From assembly GCF_006937785.1 (NCBI RefSeq), contig NZ_SJEE01000014.1, positions 60,880 through 124,879 of the forward strand: a DNA stretch of 64,000 bases, in the 5' to 3' direction. Below the pieces are notes generated by a model. The model ran no database searches, had not been told where the DNA came from, and was given only the letters and a program-made list of their open reading frames with translations. Origin of the DNA: Pseudanabaena sp. UWO311 (GTDB lineage: Bacteria; Cyanobacteriota; Cyanobacteriia; Pseudanabaenales; Pseudanabaenaceae). A program made the translations under genes and the position numbers. Shown here one piece after another: positions 50,648-58,689 of the stretch (positions are counted from its first letter, which is position 1; each line of letters starts with the position of its first letter).

Positions 50648-52696
50648 ATGCAAGCTGAGACGTTAGATCTGTTGGAATGGAATCGTTTATGTCAGCATTT
50701 ATCAACATTTACAACGACAAAGCTGGGTGCGATCGCCTCGGCACATTTGCCAATACCCGATCGCTATGAAGATACATTAGAGTTACTCACTCAAACTAAA
50801 GAAGCCTATGCATTGGAAGAGCGAAATGCAGGCGTATCTCTAGATGGGATTCAAAATATTACAGAGGCGGTATTTCGGGCTGAGAAACAGGGGATTGTGT
50901 CAGCTTTAGAGCTATGGGCGATCGCAACGACTTTGGCTGGGGCACGAAACCTGCGCCGTCAGCTAGATAACGCTGATTACTGCCCAAGTTTGCAGATACT
51001 AGCCAGTGAGTTGCGGACTTATCCTGATGTTGAGCAGGAGATCTATCGCTGTGTTGATGAAGGCGGAAATGTTTTAGATCGAGCCTCAATACGATTAGGG
51101 GAAATTCGCCATGAGCTGACCTCGGTGCGCGACCAAATCATTACCAAGCTGCAAAACATCATGCAGCGCAACGCTAGCTCTCTACAGGAGCAGATCATTA
51201 CGCAACGTAGCGATCGCTATGTACTGTCAGTAAAGTCACCACAGCGCGATCGCGTCCCTGGAGTGATTCACGATACTTCCAGTACGGGGATGACTTTATT
51301 TGTAGAACCAAACTCGGTAGTGCAATCTAATAACCGCTTGCGCCAACTGTTAAAAATGGAGCAAGCCCAGATTGAGATTATTTTGACTGAACTTAGTGCC
51401 AAGATCACTGCGATCGCTGAAGATTTACAAAGATTGCTGATTATTGTTACAAAGATTGATCTAGCTGTGGCAAGGGCACGTTATGGCTATTGGCTAGGCG
51501 CGAATCCACCGCATTTTCTGGAGAGTGAAGCGATCGTTTTGCGCCAATTGCGTCACCCTTTACTGGTATGGCAACAAAAAAACGAAGAAGGTCGCGAAGT
51601 CATACCTGTGGATGTGTTAATCTCGCCCCAGATTTCCGTAGTCGTGATTACAGGACCCAATACGGGCGGTAAAACTGCGACATTGAAAACTTTTGGCTTG
51701 GCGGCTTTAATGGCAAAAGCGGGAATGTTTATTCCTGCCAAAGAGCCTGTGGAAATGCCTTGGTTTGATCTTGTGCTTGCTGATATTGGCGATGAGCAGT
51801 CATTGCAGCAAAATCTATCGACTTTTTCGGGACATATTCGCCGTATTGGTCGAATTTTAGACTCACTTTCGCCCCAGTCTCTAGTTTTGCTCGATGAAGT
51901 TGGCGCTGGCACTGATCCATCCGAAGGCAGTGCGATCGCAACGGCTTTACTGGAATATCTGGGTGAACATACGCGACTTGCGATCGCTACAACTCACTTT
52001 GGCGAACTCAAAGCCCTTAAATACCAAAACCCCAAATTCGAGAATGCTTCCGTGGAATTTGACGATGCTTCCCTTGCTCCTACCTATAGACTTTTGTGGG
52101 GTATCCCTGGACGTTCCAATGCTCTAGCGATCGCAGGACGTTTAGGCTTGTCGCAGGAAATTATCGAAGCAGCGCAAGTGCGAGTGGGCATCGGTTCTAC
52201 GGAAATGAATGATGTGATTGCCGAATTGGAAGCCCAAAGGCGTGAACAAACTCAAAAAACTGAAGCCGCTGCAAATTTACTTGCTGAGACTGAACGTTTG
52301 CATAATGAGATTTTAGATCGGGCGGAAAAAATGCGATCGCAAGCTAAAGAGTTGCGTGAGCGTCAAGAAAAAGAAGTCAATGCAGCGATCGCTCAAGCCC
52401 AAAAAGAAGTTGGTCGTGTAATCCGCAAACTCCAAAAAGGTGAACAACTAGGCGAACAAGTGGCTGCTGATGTGCAACGTACCGAGCAGAGAATCGGAGA
52501 ACTAACCAAGCGTCATCTACCTATTGTCCCTGAAGAAAAAATTGAGGTACAGCTTAAGGTAGGTGATCGGGTGCGGATTCCCAAATTTGGCAAAATCGCG
52601 CAAGTATTGACGGTTCCCAATAGTTCTGGCGAGTTTTCAGTACGTTTGGGAACGATGAAACTAACTGTCAATATTACGGACACTGAAAAGGTTTAA
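50648..52696 (+). CDS. mutS2: MutS2 ATPase lacking the Smr nuclease domain
   Basis: 682 residues. N-terminal MutS2 region starts QAETLDLLEWNRLCQHL. MutS core with SRYVLSVKSPQRDRVPGV-like and SSTGMTLFVEPNSVV. The ATPase has TGPNTGGKTATLK (Walker A, about 336-343) and LVLLDEVGAGTDPSEGSAIATALLE, and ATTHFGELK. Then a coiled coil (about 515-620) and a KOW-like beta domain (LKVGDRVRIPKFGKIAQVL). It stops there; standard MutS2 is about 780-820 residues with an Smr domain that nicks DNA. The stop is followed by a hairpin with no Smr remnant. MutS2 suppresses recombination or rescues collided ribosomes. Confidence 0.92.
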   Translation: MQAETLDLLEWNRLCQHLSTFTTTKLGAIASAHLPIPDRYEDTLELLTQTKEAYALEERNAGVSLDGIQNITEAVFRAEKQGIVSALELWAIATTLAGARNLRRQLDNADYCPSLQILASELRTYPDVEQEIYRCVDEGGNVLDRASIRLGEIRHELTSVRDQIITKLQNIMQRNASSLQEQIITQRSDRYVLSVKSPQRDRVPGVIHDTSSTGMTLFVEPNSVVQSNNRLRQLLKMEQAQIEIILTELSAKITAIAEDLQRLLIIVTKIDLAVARARYGYWLGANPPHFLESEAIVLRQLRHPLLVWQQKNEEGREVIPVDVLISPQISVVVITGPNTGGKTATLKTFGLAALMAKAGMFIPAKEPVEMPWFDLVLADIGDEQSLQQNLSTFSGHIRRIGRILDSLSPQSLVLLDEVGAGTDPSEGSAIATALLEYLGEHTRLAIATTHFGELKALKYQNPKFENASVEFDDASLAPTYRLLWGIPGRSNALAIAGRLGLSQEIIEAAQVRVGIGSTEMNDVIAELEAQRREQTQKTEAAANLLAETERLHNEILDRAEKMRSQAKELRERQEKEVNAAIAQAQKEVGRVIRKLQKGEQLGEQVAADVQRTEQRIGELTKRHLPIVPEEKIEVQLKVGDRVRIPKFGKIAQVLTVPNSSGEFSVRLGTMKLTVNITDTEKV

Positions 52697-52717
52697 AGTA
52701 AAATTGAAACGATTTAA

Positions 52718-52748
52718 ATTAAAGGCGGCGCGAAGCGCCGCCTTTAAT
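52718..52748. repeat. 14-bp perfect hairpin, loop GAA
   Basis: ATTAAAGGCGGCGC and GCGCCGCCTTTAAT, 21 bp after mutS2 and 17 bp before narM. It is likely the mutS2 terminator. Confidence 0.75.
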
Positions 52749-52765
52749 ATTTGGATTTTAAAAAT

Positions 52766-53221
52766 ATGCTGCAATTTTTTGAGTTTGAAGCCGATTTTGT
52801 CGCTGCCTTGCGTTGTATCCCCATGCAAGTACGTTACAAACTAGACACATGCGGGATAAAGCTCAAACTGCAACATTGGCATAGTTTTTCCACTATTCAA
52901 CGTCAAAAACTAATTGATTTGCCTTGTGAGACTAACAAAGAGATTCAAGACTATCGAGAAAACTTGCGATCGCAGGTTTTTGAATATTTCAATACCTATC
53001 CTAGCGATTTGCCAATTGATAATGAACCTGCATGGATGCAAATTGAAGTGATCCCCATCAGTGTGGTGCAGCACGCACAGGAATTAAATTTTGCGATCGC
53101 CATCACCCAATGGCAAAGCCTCACTCCATTGCAACGTTTTGCCCTAATTAAGCTAAGCAACTCTAATCACGAAAACAATAATTTTTTGCCAGCTCTACAA
53201 GAATTTGGGCTAATACCATAA
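52766..53221 (+). CDS. narM: Nitrate-reductase-associated protein NarM
   Basis: 151 residues. The block EADFVAALRCIPMQVRYKLD then CGIKLKLQHW and LIDLPCET is the NarM/NRAP family core. NarM is needed for maturation of cyanobacterial nitrate reductase. Its usual neighbour narB is not in this window; with glnN it gives the segment a nitrogen-assimilation theme, but the two are 33 kb apart. The ATG at 52766 is the family start. Its TAA lies in the shared hairpin. Confidence 0.82.
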   Translation: MLQFFEFEADFVAALRCIPMQVRYKLDTCGIKLKLQHWHSFSTIQRQKLIDLPCETNKEIQDYRENLRSQVFEYFNTYPSDLPIDNEPAWMQIEVIPISVVQHAQELNFAIAITQWQSLTPLQRFALIKLSNSNHENNNFLPALQEFGLIP

Positions 53222-53257
53222 AGAAAAAGGAGTGCTTTGCACTCCTTTTTCTTTATG
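53217..53257. terminator. 19-bp perfect hairpin between narM and the OmpR regulator gene
   Basis: CATAAAGAAAAAGGAGTGC and its exact mirror, loop TTT. Both stop codons (narM 53219-53221, regulator 53253-53255) occupy mirrored positions of the stem. Confidence 0.85.
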
Positions 53258-53930
53258 AAAGTTGACTTAAACGATAGCCAACACCGTGAATCGTCTCGAT
53301 CAAATTGTGAGGAGCAGCAGCACCCTTCAACTTGTTCCGCAGACTCTTGATCGTGGCATTGATCGTGTCCTCTCTAGGTGGATCTGTCAAAGACCAAACA
53401 TGCTCCACAATCGTGATTCGCTTCAGAACTTGACGACCATGATGGAGTAACAACTCTAGAATGTTGTATTCCTTAGGAGTCAAGTGCACAGATTGTCCTG
53501 CATAGGAAACCTCATGCATTCCTGGGTCAAGTTGCAGTTCCCCCCAACGTAAAACCGTGGGTTCAGCAATTTGAGCGCGGCGGGATAAAGCACGAATACG
53601 AGCCATTAATTCAGGGGGATCAATTGGCTTGACGAGGTAATCATCAGCCCCAGCATCTAACCCCTGAACCTTGTCGGAACTCATATCGAGTGCAGTCACC
53701 ATCAGAATCGGGATATTGTTACCATGAGCCCTCAAACGGCGGCATAGGTTAATGCCATCGAGTTTTGGCAGCATTACATCTAACAAGATCAGGTTGTAAT
53801 CGTCAGCTTGAGATTTCTCCCAGCCTTCTTCACCATCTCTCGCGATATCTACAACACAATGCTGACTGGTTAGCACTTCAGCTAAAGTGTCAGCTAAGTT
53901 AGCATCATCTTCTACAAGGAGAATTCTCAT
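53253..53930 (-). CDS. OmpR/PhoB-family response regulator
   Basis: 225 residues. REC domain with MRILLVEDDANLADTLAEVL, Asp in ILLDVMLPKLDG, ALDMSSDKVQGLDAGADDYLVKP. Winged helix Trans_reg_C with LTPKEYNILELLLHHGRQVLKR and DTINATIKSLRNKLKG...TIHGVGYRL. It is a DNA-binding transcription regulator. No cognate kinase is adjacent. It resembles cyanobacterial ManR/RppA-type regulators but I cannot name it safely. The start is M at 53930. Confidence 0.93.
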   Translation of the reverse strand: MRILLVEDDANLADTLAEVLTSQHCVVDIARDGEEGWEKSQADDYNLILLDVMLPKLDGINLCRRLRAHGNNIPILMVTALDMSSDKVQGLDAGADDYLVKPIDPPELMARIRALSRRAQIAEPTVLRWGELQLDPGMHEVSYAGQSVHLTPKEYNILELLLHHGRQVLKRITIVEHVWSLTDPPREDTINATIKSLRNKLKGAAAPHNLIETIHGVGYRLSQLS

Positions 53931-54190
53931 TGGCTCGATCAAATCTCAGTTATTTAAGCTTGATAGGTGCTTATTTTTATGTTAACGGATACCTTTACAG
54001 GTTTATGAAGAATATGAACTTTATAAATCTCATTAACACGATTCACCCCTATCTATTTGCATCATATACGAAAGATCGAATGCTTTTTCAGAAATGCAAA
54101 AATTTTAAGTATTATTGCGGCCACAACAATTTTGCTCTTTTTTGTTTCAGAAAATACAGATATAAAAATCTTGTTTGCTAAGAATTCGCG

Positions 54191-54247
54191 AAGGAACCAA
54201 TTTTGGGATGGTACGGCTTCGCCGTACCATCCCAAAATTGGTTCCTT
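54191..54247. repeat. 27-bp perfect hairpin in a divergent promoter region
   Basis: AAGGAACCAATTTTGGGATG and onward to GGC, loop TTC, exact mirror to 54247. It lies between the divergent OmpR regulator and hemL genes, about 95 bp before the hemL ATG. The rest of this 410-bp spacer (53931-54341) has no credible gene. Confidence 0.8.
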
Positions 54248-54341
54248 ACTTTCTCATGGAATTTTGTGCCGCTTGCATCATTGCTAAGTTAAATTGAGTC
54301 TAGAAAGAGTCAAAATTCCTAAAATAAATCTTCGTTAAAAA

Positions 54342-55652
54342 ATGACTGCGAATTTATCTACCTTTAAAACAACCGCATCCCAAGAAATTTTTGCTAAAGC
54401 AAAACAATTAATGCCTGGTGGTGTAAGTTCCCCCGTCCGTGCCTTCAAATCAGTTGGTGGTGAGCCAATCGTATTCGATCACGTAAGTGGTGCATATGCT
54501 TGGGACATCGATGGCAACAAGTACATTGACTATGTCGGTTCATGGGGCCCTGCGATCGTTGGACATTCCCATCCTGAAGTCATTGAAGCTTTACATAAAG
54601 CCCTTGAAAAAGGCACAAGCTTTGGTGCGCCTTGCGTCCTTGAAAATACGCTCGCCGAAATGGTGATCGAAGCCGTGCCAAGTGTGGAAATGGTACGCTT
54701 CGTTAATTCTGGGACTGAAGCTTGCATGTCTGTATTGCGCTTGATGAGAGCTTTTACAGGACGTGACAAAATTATTAAATTTGAGGGATGCTATCACGGT
54801 CACGCCGATATGTTTCTTGTCAAAGCAGGATCTGGCGTAGCTACCCTCGGCTTGCCCGACTCTCCTGGTGTACCAAAGTCTACAACTGCGAATACGCTGA
54901 ATGCACCCTACAACGATCTTGAAGCTGTCAAGGCGCTATTTGAGGCAAATCCTAATGAAATCTCTGGGGTAATTATTGAGCCAGTAGTTGGTAATGCTGG
55001 TTGTATTGCGCCTAAGGAAGGATTTTTGCAAGGATTGAAAGATCTTTGTCATGCGAATGGCGCGTTACTAGTATTTGATGAAGTCATGACAGGATTCCGT
55101 GTTTCCTATGGCTGCGCACAGGCTCGTTTTGGCGTTACACCAGATCTAACTACGATGGGCAAAGTCATCGGTGGTGGGTTGCCCGTGGGAGCTTATGGTG
55201 GTCGCAAAGATATTATGGCGATGGTTGCACCTGCTGGGCCTATGTATCAGGCTGGGACTTTGTCAGGTAATCCTTTGGCGATGACCGCAGGCATTAAAAC
55301 CATGGAAATCCTCAAACGGGCTGGCTCTTACGAGTACCTTGAACAGATTACCAAGAAGCTTGCGGAAGGAATGTTAGCGATCGCCCATGAAACTGGACAT
55401 GCAGCTACGGGTAACATTGTTGGGGCGATGTTTGGAATGTTTTTCACCAGTCAGCAAGTTTATGACTATGAAGATGCCAAAACTAGTGACACTGCTAAGT
55501 TTGCCAAATTCCATCGTGGAATGCTAGAACATGGTGTCTATCTTGCACCTTCTCAGTTTGAGGCTGGTTTTACATCACTAGCCCATACTGATGCTGACGT
55601 GGAAGCGACATTAGCCGCAACTCGTGCAGTATTGTCACAAATTGCCGCTTAA
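54342..55652 (+). CDS. hemL: Glutamate-1-semialdehyde 2,1-aminomutase
   Basis: 436 residues, a class III aminotransferase fold. [67 protein letters not shown], and PLP-binding Lys274 in [18 protein letters not shown]. It converts glutamate-1-semialdehyde to 5-aminolevulinate, the first common precursor of chlorophyll, heme and phycobilins. A strong single-gene unit; the coiled-coil gene follows 190 bp on. Confidence 0.98.
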   Translation: MTANLSTFKTTASQEIFAKAKQLMPGGVSSPVRAFKSVGGEPIVFDHVSGAYAWDIDGNKYIDYVGSWGPAIVGHSHPEVIEALHKALEKGTSFGAPCVLENTLAEMVIEAVPSVEMVRFVNSGTEACMSVLRLMRAFTGRDKIIKFEGCYHGHADMFLVKAGSGVATLGLPDSPGVPKSTTANTLNAPYNDLEAVKALFEANPNEISGVIIEPVVGNAGCIAPKEGFLQGLKDLCHANGALLVFDEVMTGFRVSYGCAQARFGVTPDLTTMGKVIGGGLPVGAYGGRKDIMAMVAPAGPMYQAGTLSGNPLAMTAGIKTMEILKRAGSYEYLEQITKKLAEGMLAIAHETGHAATGNIVGAMFGMFFTSQQVYDYEDAKTSDTAKFAKFHRGMLEHGVYLAPSQFEAGFTSLAHTDADVEATLAATRAVLSQIAA

Positions 55653-55842
55653 AACAATTTTAAACAATTTTGAGGAGGTGAGTAAAGCTCATCTCCTCAA
55701 AAAAAGTTCATGTTGTAACAGCTTTCGCAAAAAGTCATTTACAATGTTGGTTAATTATTTCTATGCTGATTGGCTTAAGCACATTTCGCAAGCTAATTGG
55801 CTTAGATCATCAAAGCATTGAACTTTCTCCTACACAAACCCG

Positions 55843-56469
55843 ATGCTGACAGAAAACTCAACTGCTAGTACTAAATCTATTAATGGTAATTACAACGGCT
55901 CCCCTGCGCCTTTACCAAGAGCCGATTACTACATGAGCTTACACAAAGAGCTAGACCATCTTGAAGAAATGGTGCTGGAAAGTGGCCCTCGCGTGATGGG
56001 ACATACCGTCATTGACGAGGAAAAGCTATGTCAGCAGATCGATCGCGTGAGGCTCTCTGTACCTGAGTCGATCGCAAAAGCTGAAGAGATTCTCATTTAC
56101 AAGCAAGACCTAGTTTCTGAGGCTCAACAATATGCTGAAGATTTAATTAAATCTGCTGAGTTAAGGGCAAGTCAGCTATTAGAAGAATCGGTAATTATTC
56201 GCCAAGCAGAACAAGAGGCTAATCAAATCCGCCGCGAATTGCAGGAAGAGTGCGAACAAGTGCGATCGCAAACTCTCAATGAAGTCAATCAAATGCGCCG
56301 TCAAGCTCAAAAGGATCTTGACTTGTTGCATCAGAGAGTGACTGGCGAAGTCCAAGATATGCAGCGCGGTGCAGATGAATATAGCGATCGCGTATTAGGT
56401 AATCTTGAGACTCAGTTAATTGACATGATCAAAATTGTCCAGAACGGGCGAAAAGAATTACGCCTCTAA
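55843..56469 (+). CDS. DivIVA-like coiled-coil protein
   Basis: 208 residues. The first 25 residues are Ser/Asn/Pro-rich. DYYMSLHKELDHLEEMVLES and a long coiled coil follow (about 95-190) with the heptad-rich QEANQIRRELQEECEQVRSQ and VNQMRRQAQKDLDLLH. This matches a cyanobacterial family related to DivIVA/ATP-synthase-B-like coiled coils and may act in septum or cell-shape organisation. No membrane segment. It is between hemL and ftsH. Confidence 0.65.
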   Translation: MLTENSTASTKSINGNYNGSPAPLPRADYYMSLHKELDHLEEMVLESGPRVMGHTVIDEEKLCQQIDRVRLSVPESIAKAEEILIYKQDLVSEAQQYAEDLIKSAELRASQLLEESVIIRQAEQEANQIRRELQEECEQVRSQTLNEVNQMRRQAQKDLDLLHQRVTGEVQDMQRGADEYSDRVLGNLETQLIDMIKIVQNGRKELRL

Positions 56470-56473
56470 ACTC

Positions 56474-56531
56474 AATATCTATCAAAAGAAAAACACCCCC
56501 GAATGGGGGTGTTTTTCTTTTGATAGATATT
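56474..56531. terminator. 27-bp perfect hairpin after the coiled-coil gene
   Basis: AATATCTATCAAAAGAAAAA to CCCCC, loop GAAT, exact mirror to 56531. Confidence 0.8.
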
Positions 56532-56616
56532 TACGATCGCGCGATCCCATTGATTGAGGATCATGGTAAGTTAAGTTTAGTTAAGAAATTATTTTGAACA
56601 TCAGGCTCTTTGCTAT

Positions 56617-58503
56617 ATGAAATCTTCTTGGAGAACTGCACTGCTGTGGTTACTGCCCATAGCGATAATAGGCTTTTTTGGATGGCAGACATTAGTTGCT
56701 CGTCCCGCACCTAGCCGCCCCACTGTAAATGCGGCAAATACCCGCATCGCCTACGGAAGATTCCTTGAATACCTTGATGAACATCGGGTACGCAAGGTTG
56801 ATATTTTTGATGGTGGTCGCACGGCGGTAATCGTAGCAACCGATCCCCAAATTGAAGGCAAAGAGCAACGCGCTAGAGTTGATTTGCCATTATACGCACC
56901 TGAGCTGATGGATAAGCTCAATGAAGGCGGTATAGATTTAGCAATTTACCCACCTAGCAACAACGGTGCAATCTGGGGCTTTATTAGTAATCTAATTTTC
57001 CCAGTTGCCCTAATCGCAGGTCTATTCTTTTTATTCCGTCGTTCTAATCAAATGGGCGGTCCTGGGCAAGCGATGGACTTTGGTAAATCCAAAGCGCGTT
57101 TTGCGATGGATGCTCAGACTGGCGTAATGTTTGATGATGTTGCTGGTATCGAAGAAGCCAAAGAAGAACTACAAGAAGTAGTTACTTTCTTGAAGAAACC
57201 AGAACGCTTTACTGCTGTTGGTGCAAAGATTCCTAAGGGCGTGTTGTTGATTGGTCCTCCTGGAACTGGTAAAACTTTGCTGGCTAAAGCGATCGCTGGT
57301 GAAGCTGGCGTTCCTTTCTTCTCAGTTTCTGGTTCTGAATTTGTAGAAATGTTCGTTGGGGTTGGCGCATCCCGTGTGCGTGACTTATTTAAAAAAGCCA
57401 AAGAAAATGCTCCTTGTATCATCTTTATCGATGAAATTGATGCTGTCGGTCGTCAACGTGGTGCTGGTATCGGTGGTGGTAATGACGAACGCGAACAAAC
57501 TCTCAACCAAATCCTCACCGAAATGGATGGCTTTGAAGGTAACTCTGGCGTAATCGTCATTGCGGCAACTAACCGTGCTGATGTGCTTGACTCTGCATTA
57601 CTACGTCCAGGTCGTTTTGATCGCCAAATTGGTGTTGATCCACCTGACATCAAGGGTCGTTTGCAAGTTCTCAATGTTCATGCTCGCGACAAAAAGATTA
57701 GTCCTGAAGTTTCTTTAGAAGCGATCGCCCGACGTACTCCTGGTTTTGCAGGTGCTGATTTAGCTAACTTGCTCAATGAAGCTGCGATTCTTACTGCACG
57801 TCGTCGTAAGGATGCGATGACGATGGCAGAAATTGATGATGCTGTGGATCGTGTTATCGCTGGGCTTGAAGGGAAGGCCCTAGTCGATAGCCGTAACAAG
57901 CGCTTGATTGCATATCACGAAGTTGGTCATGCGATCGTTGGTACATTGCTCAAGGATCACGATCCTGTCCAAAAAGTTACCCTGATTCCTAGAGGTCAAG
58001 CGGCTGGTTTGACATGGTTCACTCCCGATGAAGAGCAAACTCTAGTTTCTCGCGGTCAAATTCTCGCTCGGATTACGGCAGCCCTTGGGGGTCGTGCTGC
58101 GGAAGAAGCAGTATTTGGAGCTGCGGAAGTTACGACTGGTGCTGGTGGAGATTTGCAGCAGGTAGGTGGCATGGCACGTCAGATGGTGACTCGTTACGGT
58201 ATGTCGAATATTGGTCAACTTGCCCTCGAAGGTCAAAGCTCTGAGGTGTTCCTCGGACGCAGCATGGGAGGCGGTTCTCAATATTCGGAAGATATTTCCG
58301 CAAAAATCGATCAACAAGTTCGCGAAATTGTGCAGAAGTGCTATCAATCTGCGCTTCAGATTGTGTACGAAAATCGCGCTGCGATCGATCGCGTTGTCGA
58401 TCTTCTAGTTGAAAATGAAACTCTCGATGGCGATGAATTCCGTCGCATTGTTTCTGAATACACATCGCTTCCTGTAAAAGAACGCTTTGTTCCTCAAATC
58501 TAA
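56617..58503 (+). CDS. ftsH: FtsH protease, FtsH2 type
   Basis: 628 residues. Two membrane helices (about 7-26 and 112-131) flank a lumenal or periplasmic domain. The AAA+ domain has [13 protein letters not shown] (Walker A, about 213), [13 protein letters not shown] (Walker B), [10 protein letters not shown] and ATNRADVLD (SRH). The zinc protease site is HEVGH (434-438). The N-terminus [16 protein letters not shown] and the pore region resemble Synechocystis FtsH2, which with FtsH3 degrades photodamaged D1 in thylakoids. Confidence 0.97.
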   Translation: MKSSWRTALLWLLPIAIIGFFGWQTLVARPAPSRPTVNAANTRIAYGRFLEYLDEHRVRKVDIFDGGRTAVIVATDPQIEGKEQRARVDLPLYAPELMDKLNEGGIDLAIYPPSNNGAIWGFISNLIFPVALIAGLFFLFRRSNQMGGPGQAMDFGKSKARFAMDAQTGVMFDDVAGIEEAKEELQEVVTFLKKPERFTAVGAKIPKGVLLIGPPGTGKTLLAKAIAGEAGVPFFSVSGSEFVEMFVGVGASRVRDLFKKAKENAPCIIFIDEIDAVGRQRGAGIGGGNDEREQTLNQILTEMDGFEGNSGVIVIAATNRADVLDSALLRPGRFDRQIGVDPPDIKGRLQVLNVHARDKKISPEVSLEAIARRTPGFAGADLANLLNEAAILTARRRKDAMTMAEIDDAVDRVIAGLEGKALVDSRNKRLIAYHEVGHAIVGTLLKDHDPVQKVTLIPRGQAAGLTWFTPDEEQTLVSRGQILARITAALGGRAAEEAVFGAAEVTTGAGGDLQQVGGMARQMVTRYGMSNIGQLALEGQSSEVFLGRSMGGGSQYSEDISAKIDQQVREIVQKCYQSALQIVYENRAAIDRVVDLLVENETLDGDEFRRIVSEYTSLPVKERFVPQI

Positions 58504-58514
58504 AATCTATTTCT

Positions 58515-58556
58515 AAAAAAGGTAGGGGCAGTTCATGAACTGCCCCTACCTTTTTT
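58515..58556. terminator. 42-bp perfect palindrome after ftsH
   Basis: AAAAAAGGTAGGGGCAGTTC A and its exact mirror meet at TTCATGAA. It is a relative of the AGGAGCAATTCATGAATTGC palindrome at 39618-39655. Confidence 0.8.
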
Positions 58557-58582
58557 TGTCCAAAAATTATGGCAGATAGAAC

Positions 58583-58689
58583 TAATACCAATTCACGAAA
58601 GTGTGGCTACACTTTCGTGAATTAAAAATCAAACCCTGTAAGGGTTTTAAAAACACAAAATGGCATAGCCATTTTGTGTTTTGGTATAA
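58583..58689. repeat. Family-B multi-hairpin element, copy 6 (best preserved)
   Basis: Order: TAATACCAATTCACGAAAGTG as first arm, GGCTA loop region, CACTTTCGTGAATT; then AAACCCTGTAAGGGTTT; then AACACAAAATGGC-ATA-GCCATTTTGTGTT, ending TTGGTATAAT. The ATACCAA / TTGGTAT ends are inverted repeats of each other. It stops just before the helicase-fusion stop codon at 58690. Confidence 0.75.

Noticed and set aside
54057..54287. 76-codon reading upstream of hemL
   Set aside because: It runs straight through the 27-bp hairpin and has no coding character.
454..58556. Hairpins considered as CRISPR repeats
   Set aside because: The arms differ at each site and spacing is kilobases; there are no direct repeats with regular spacers and no cas genes.
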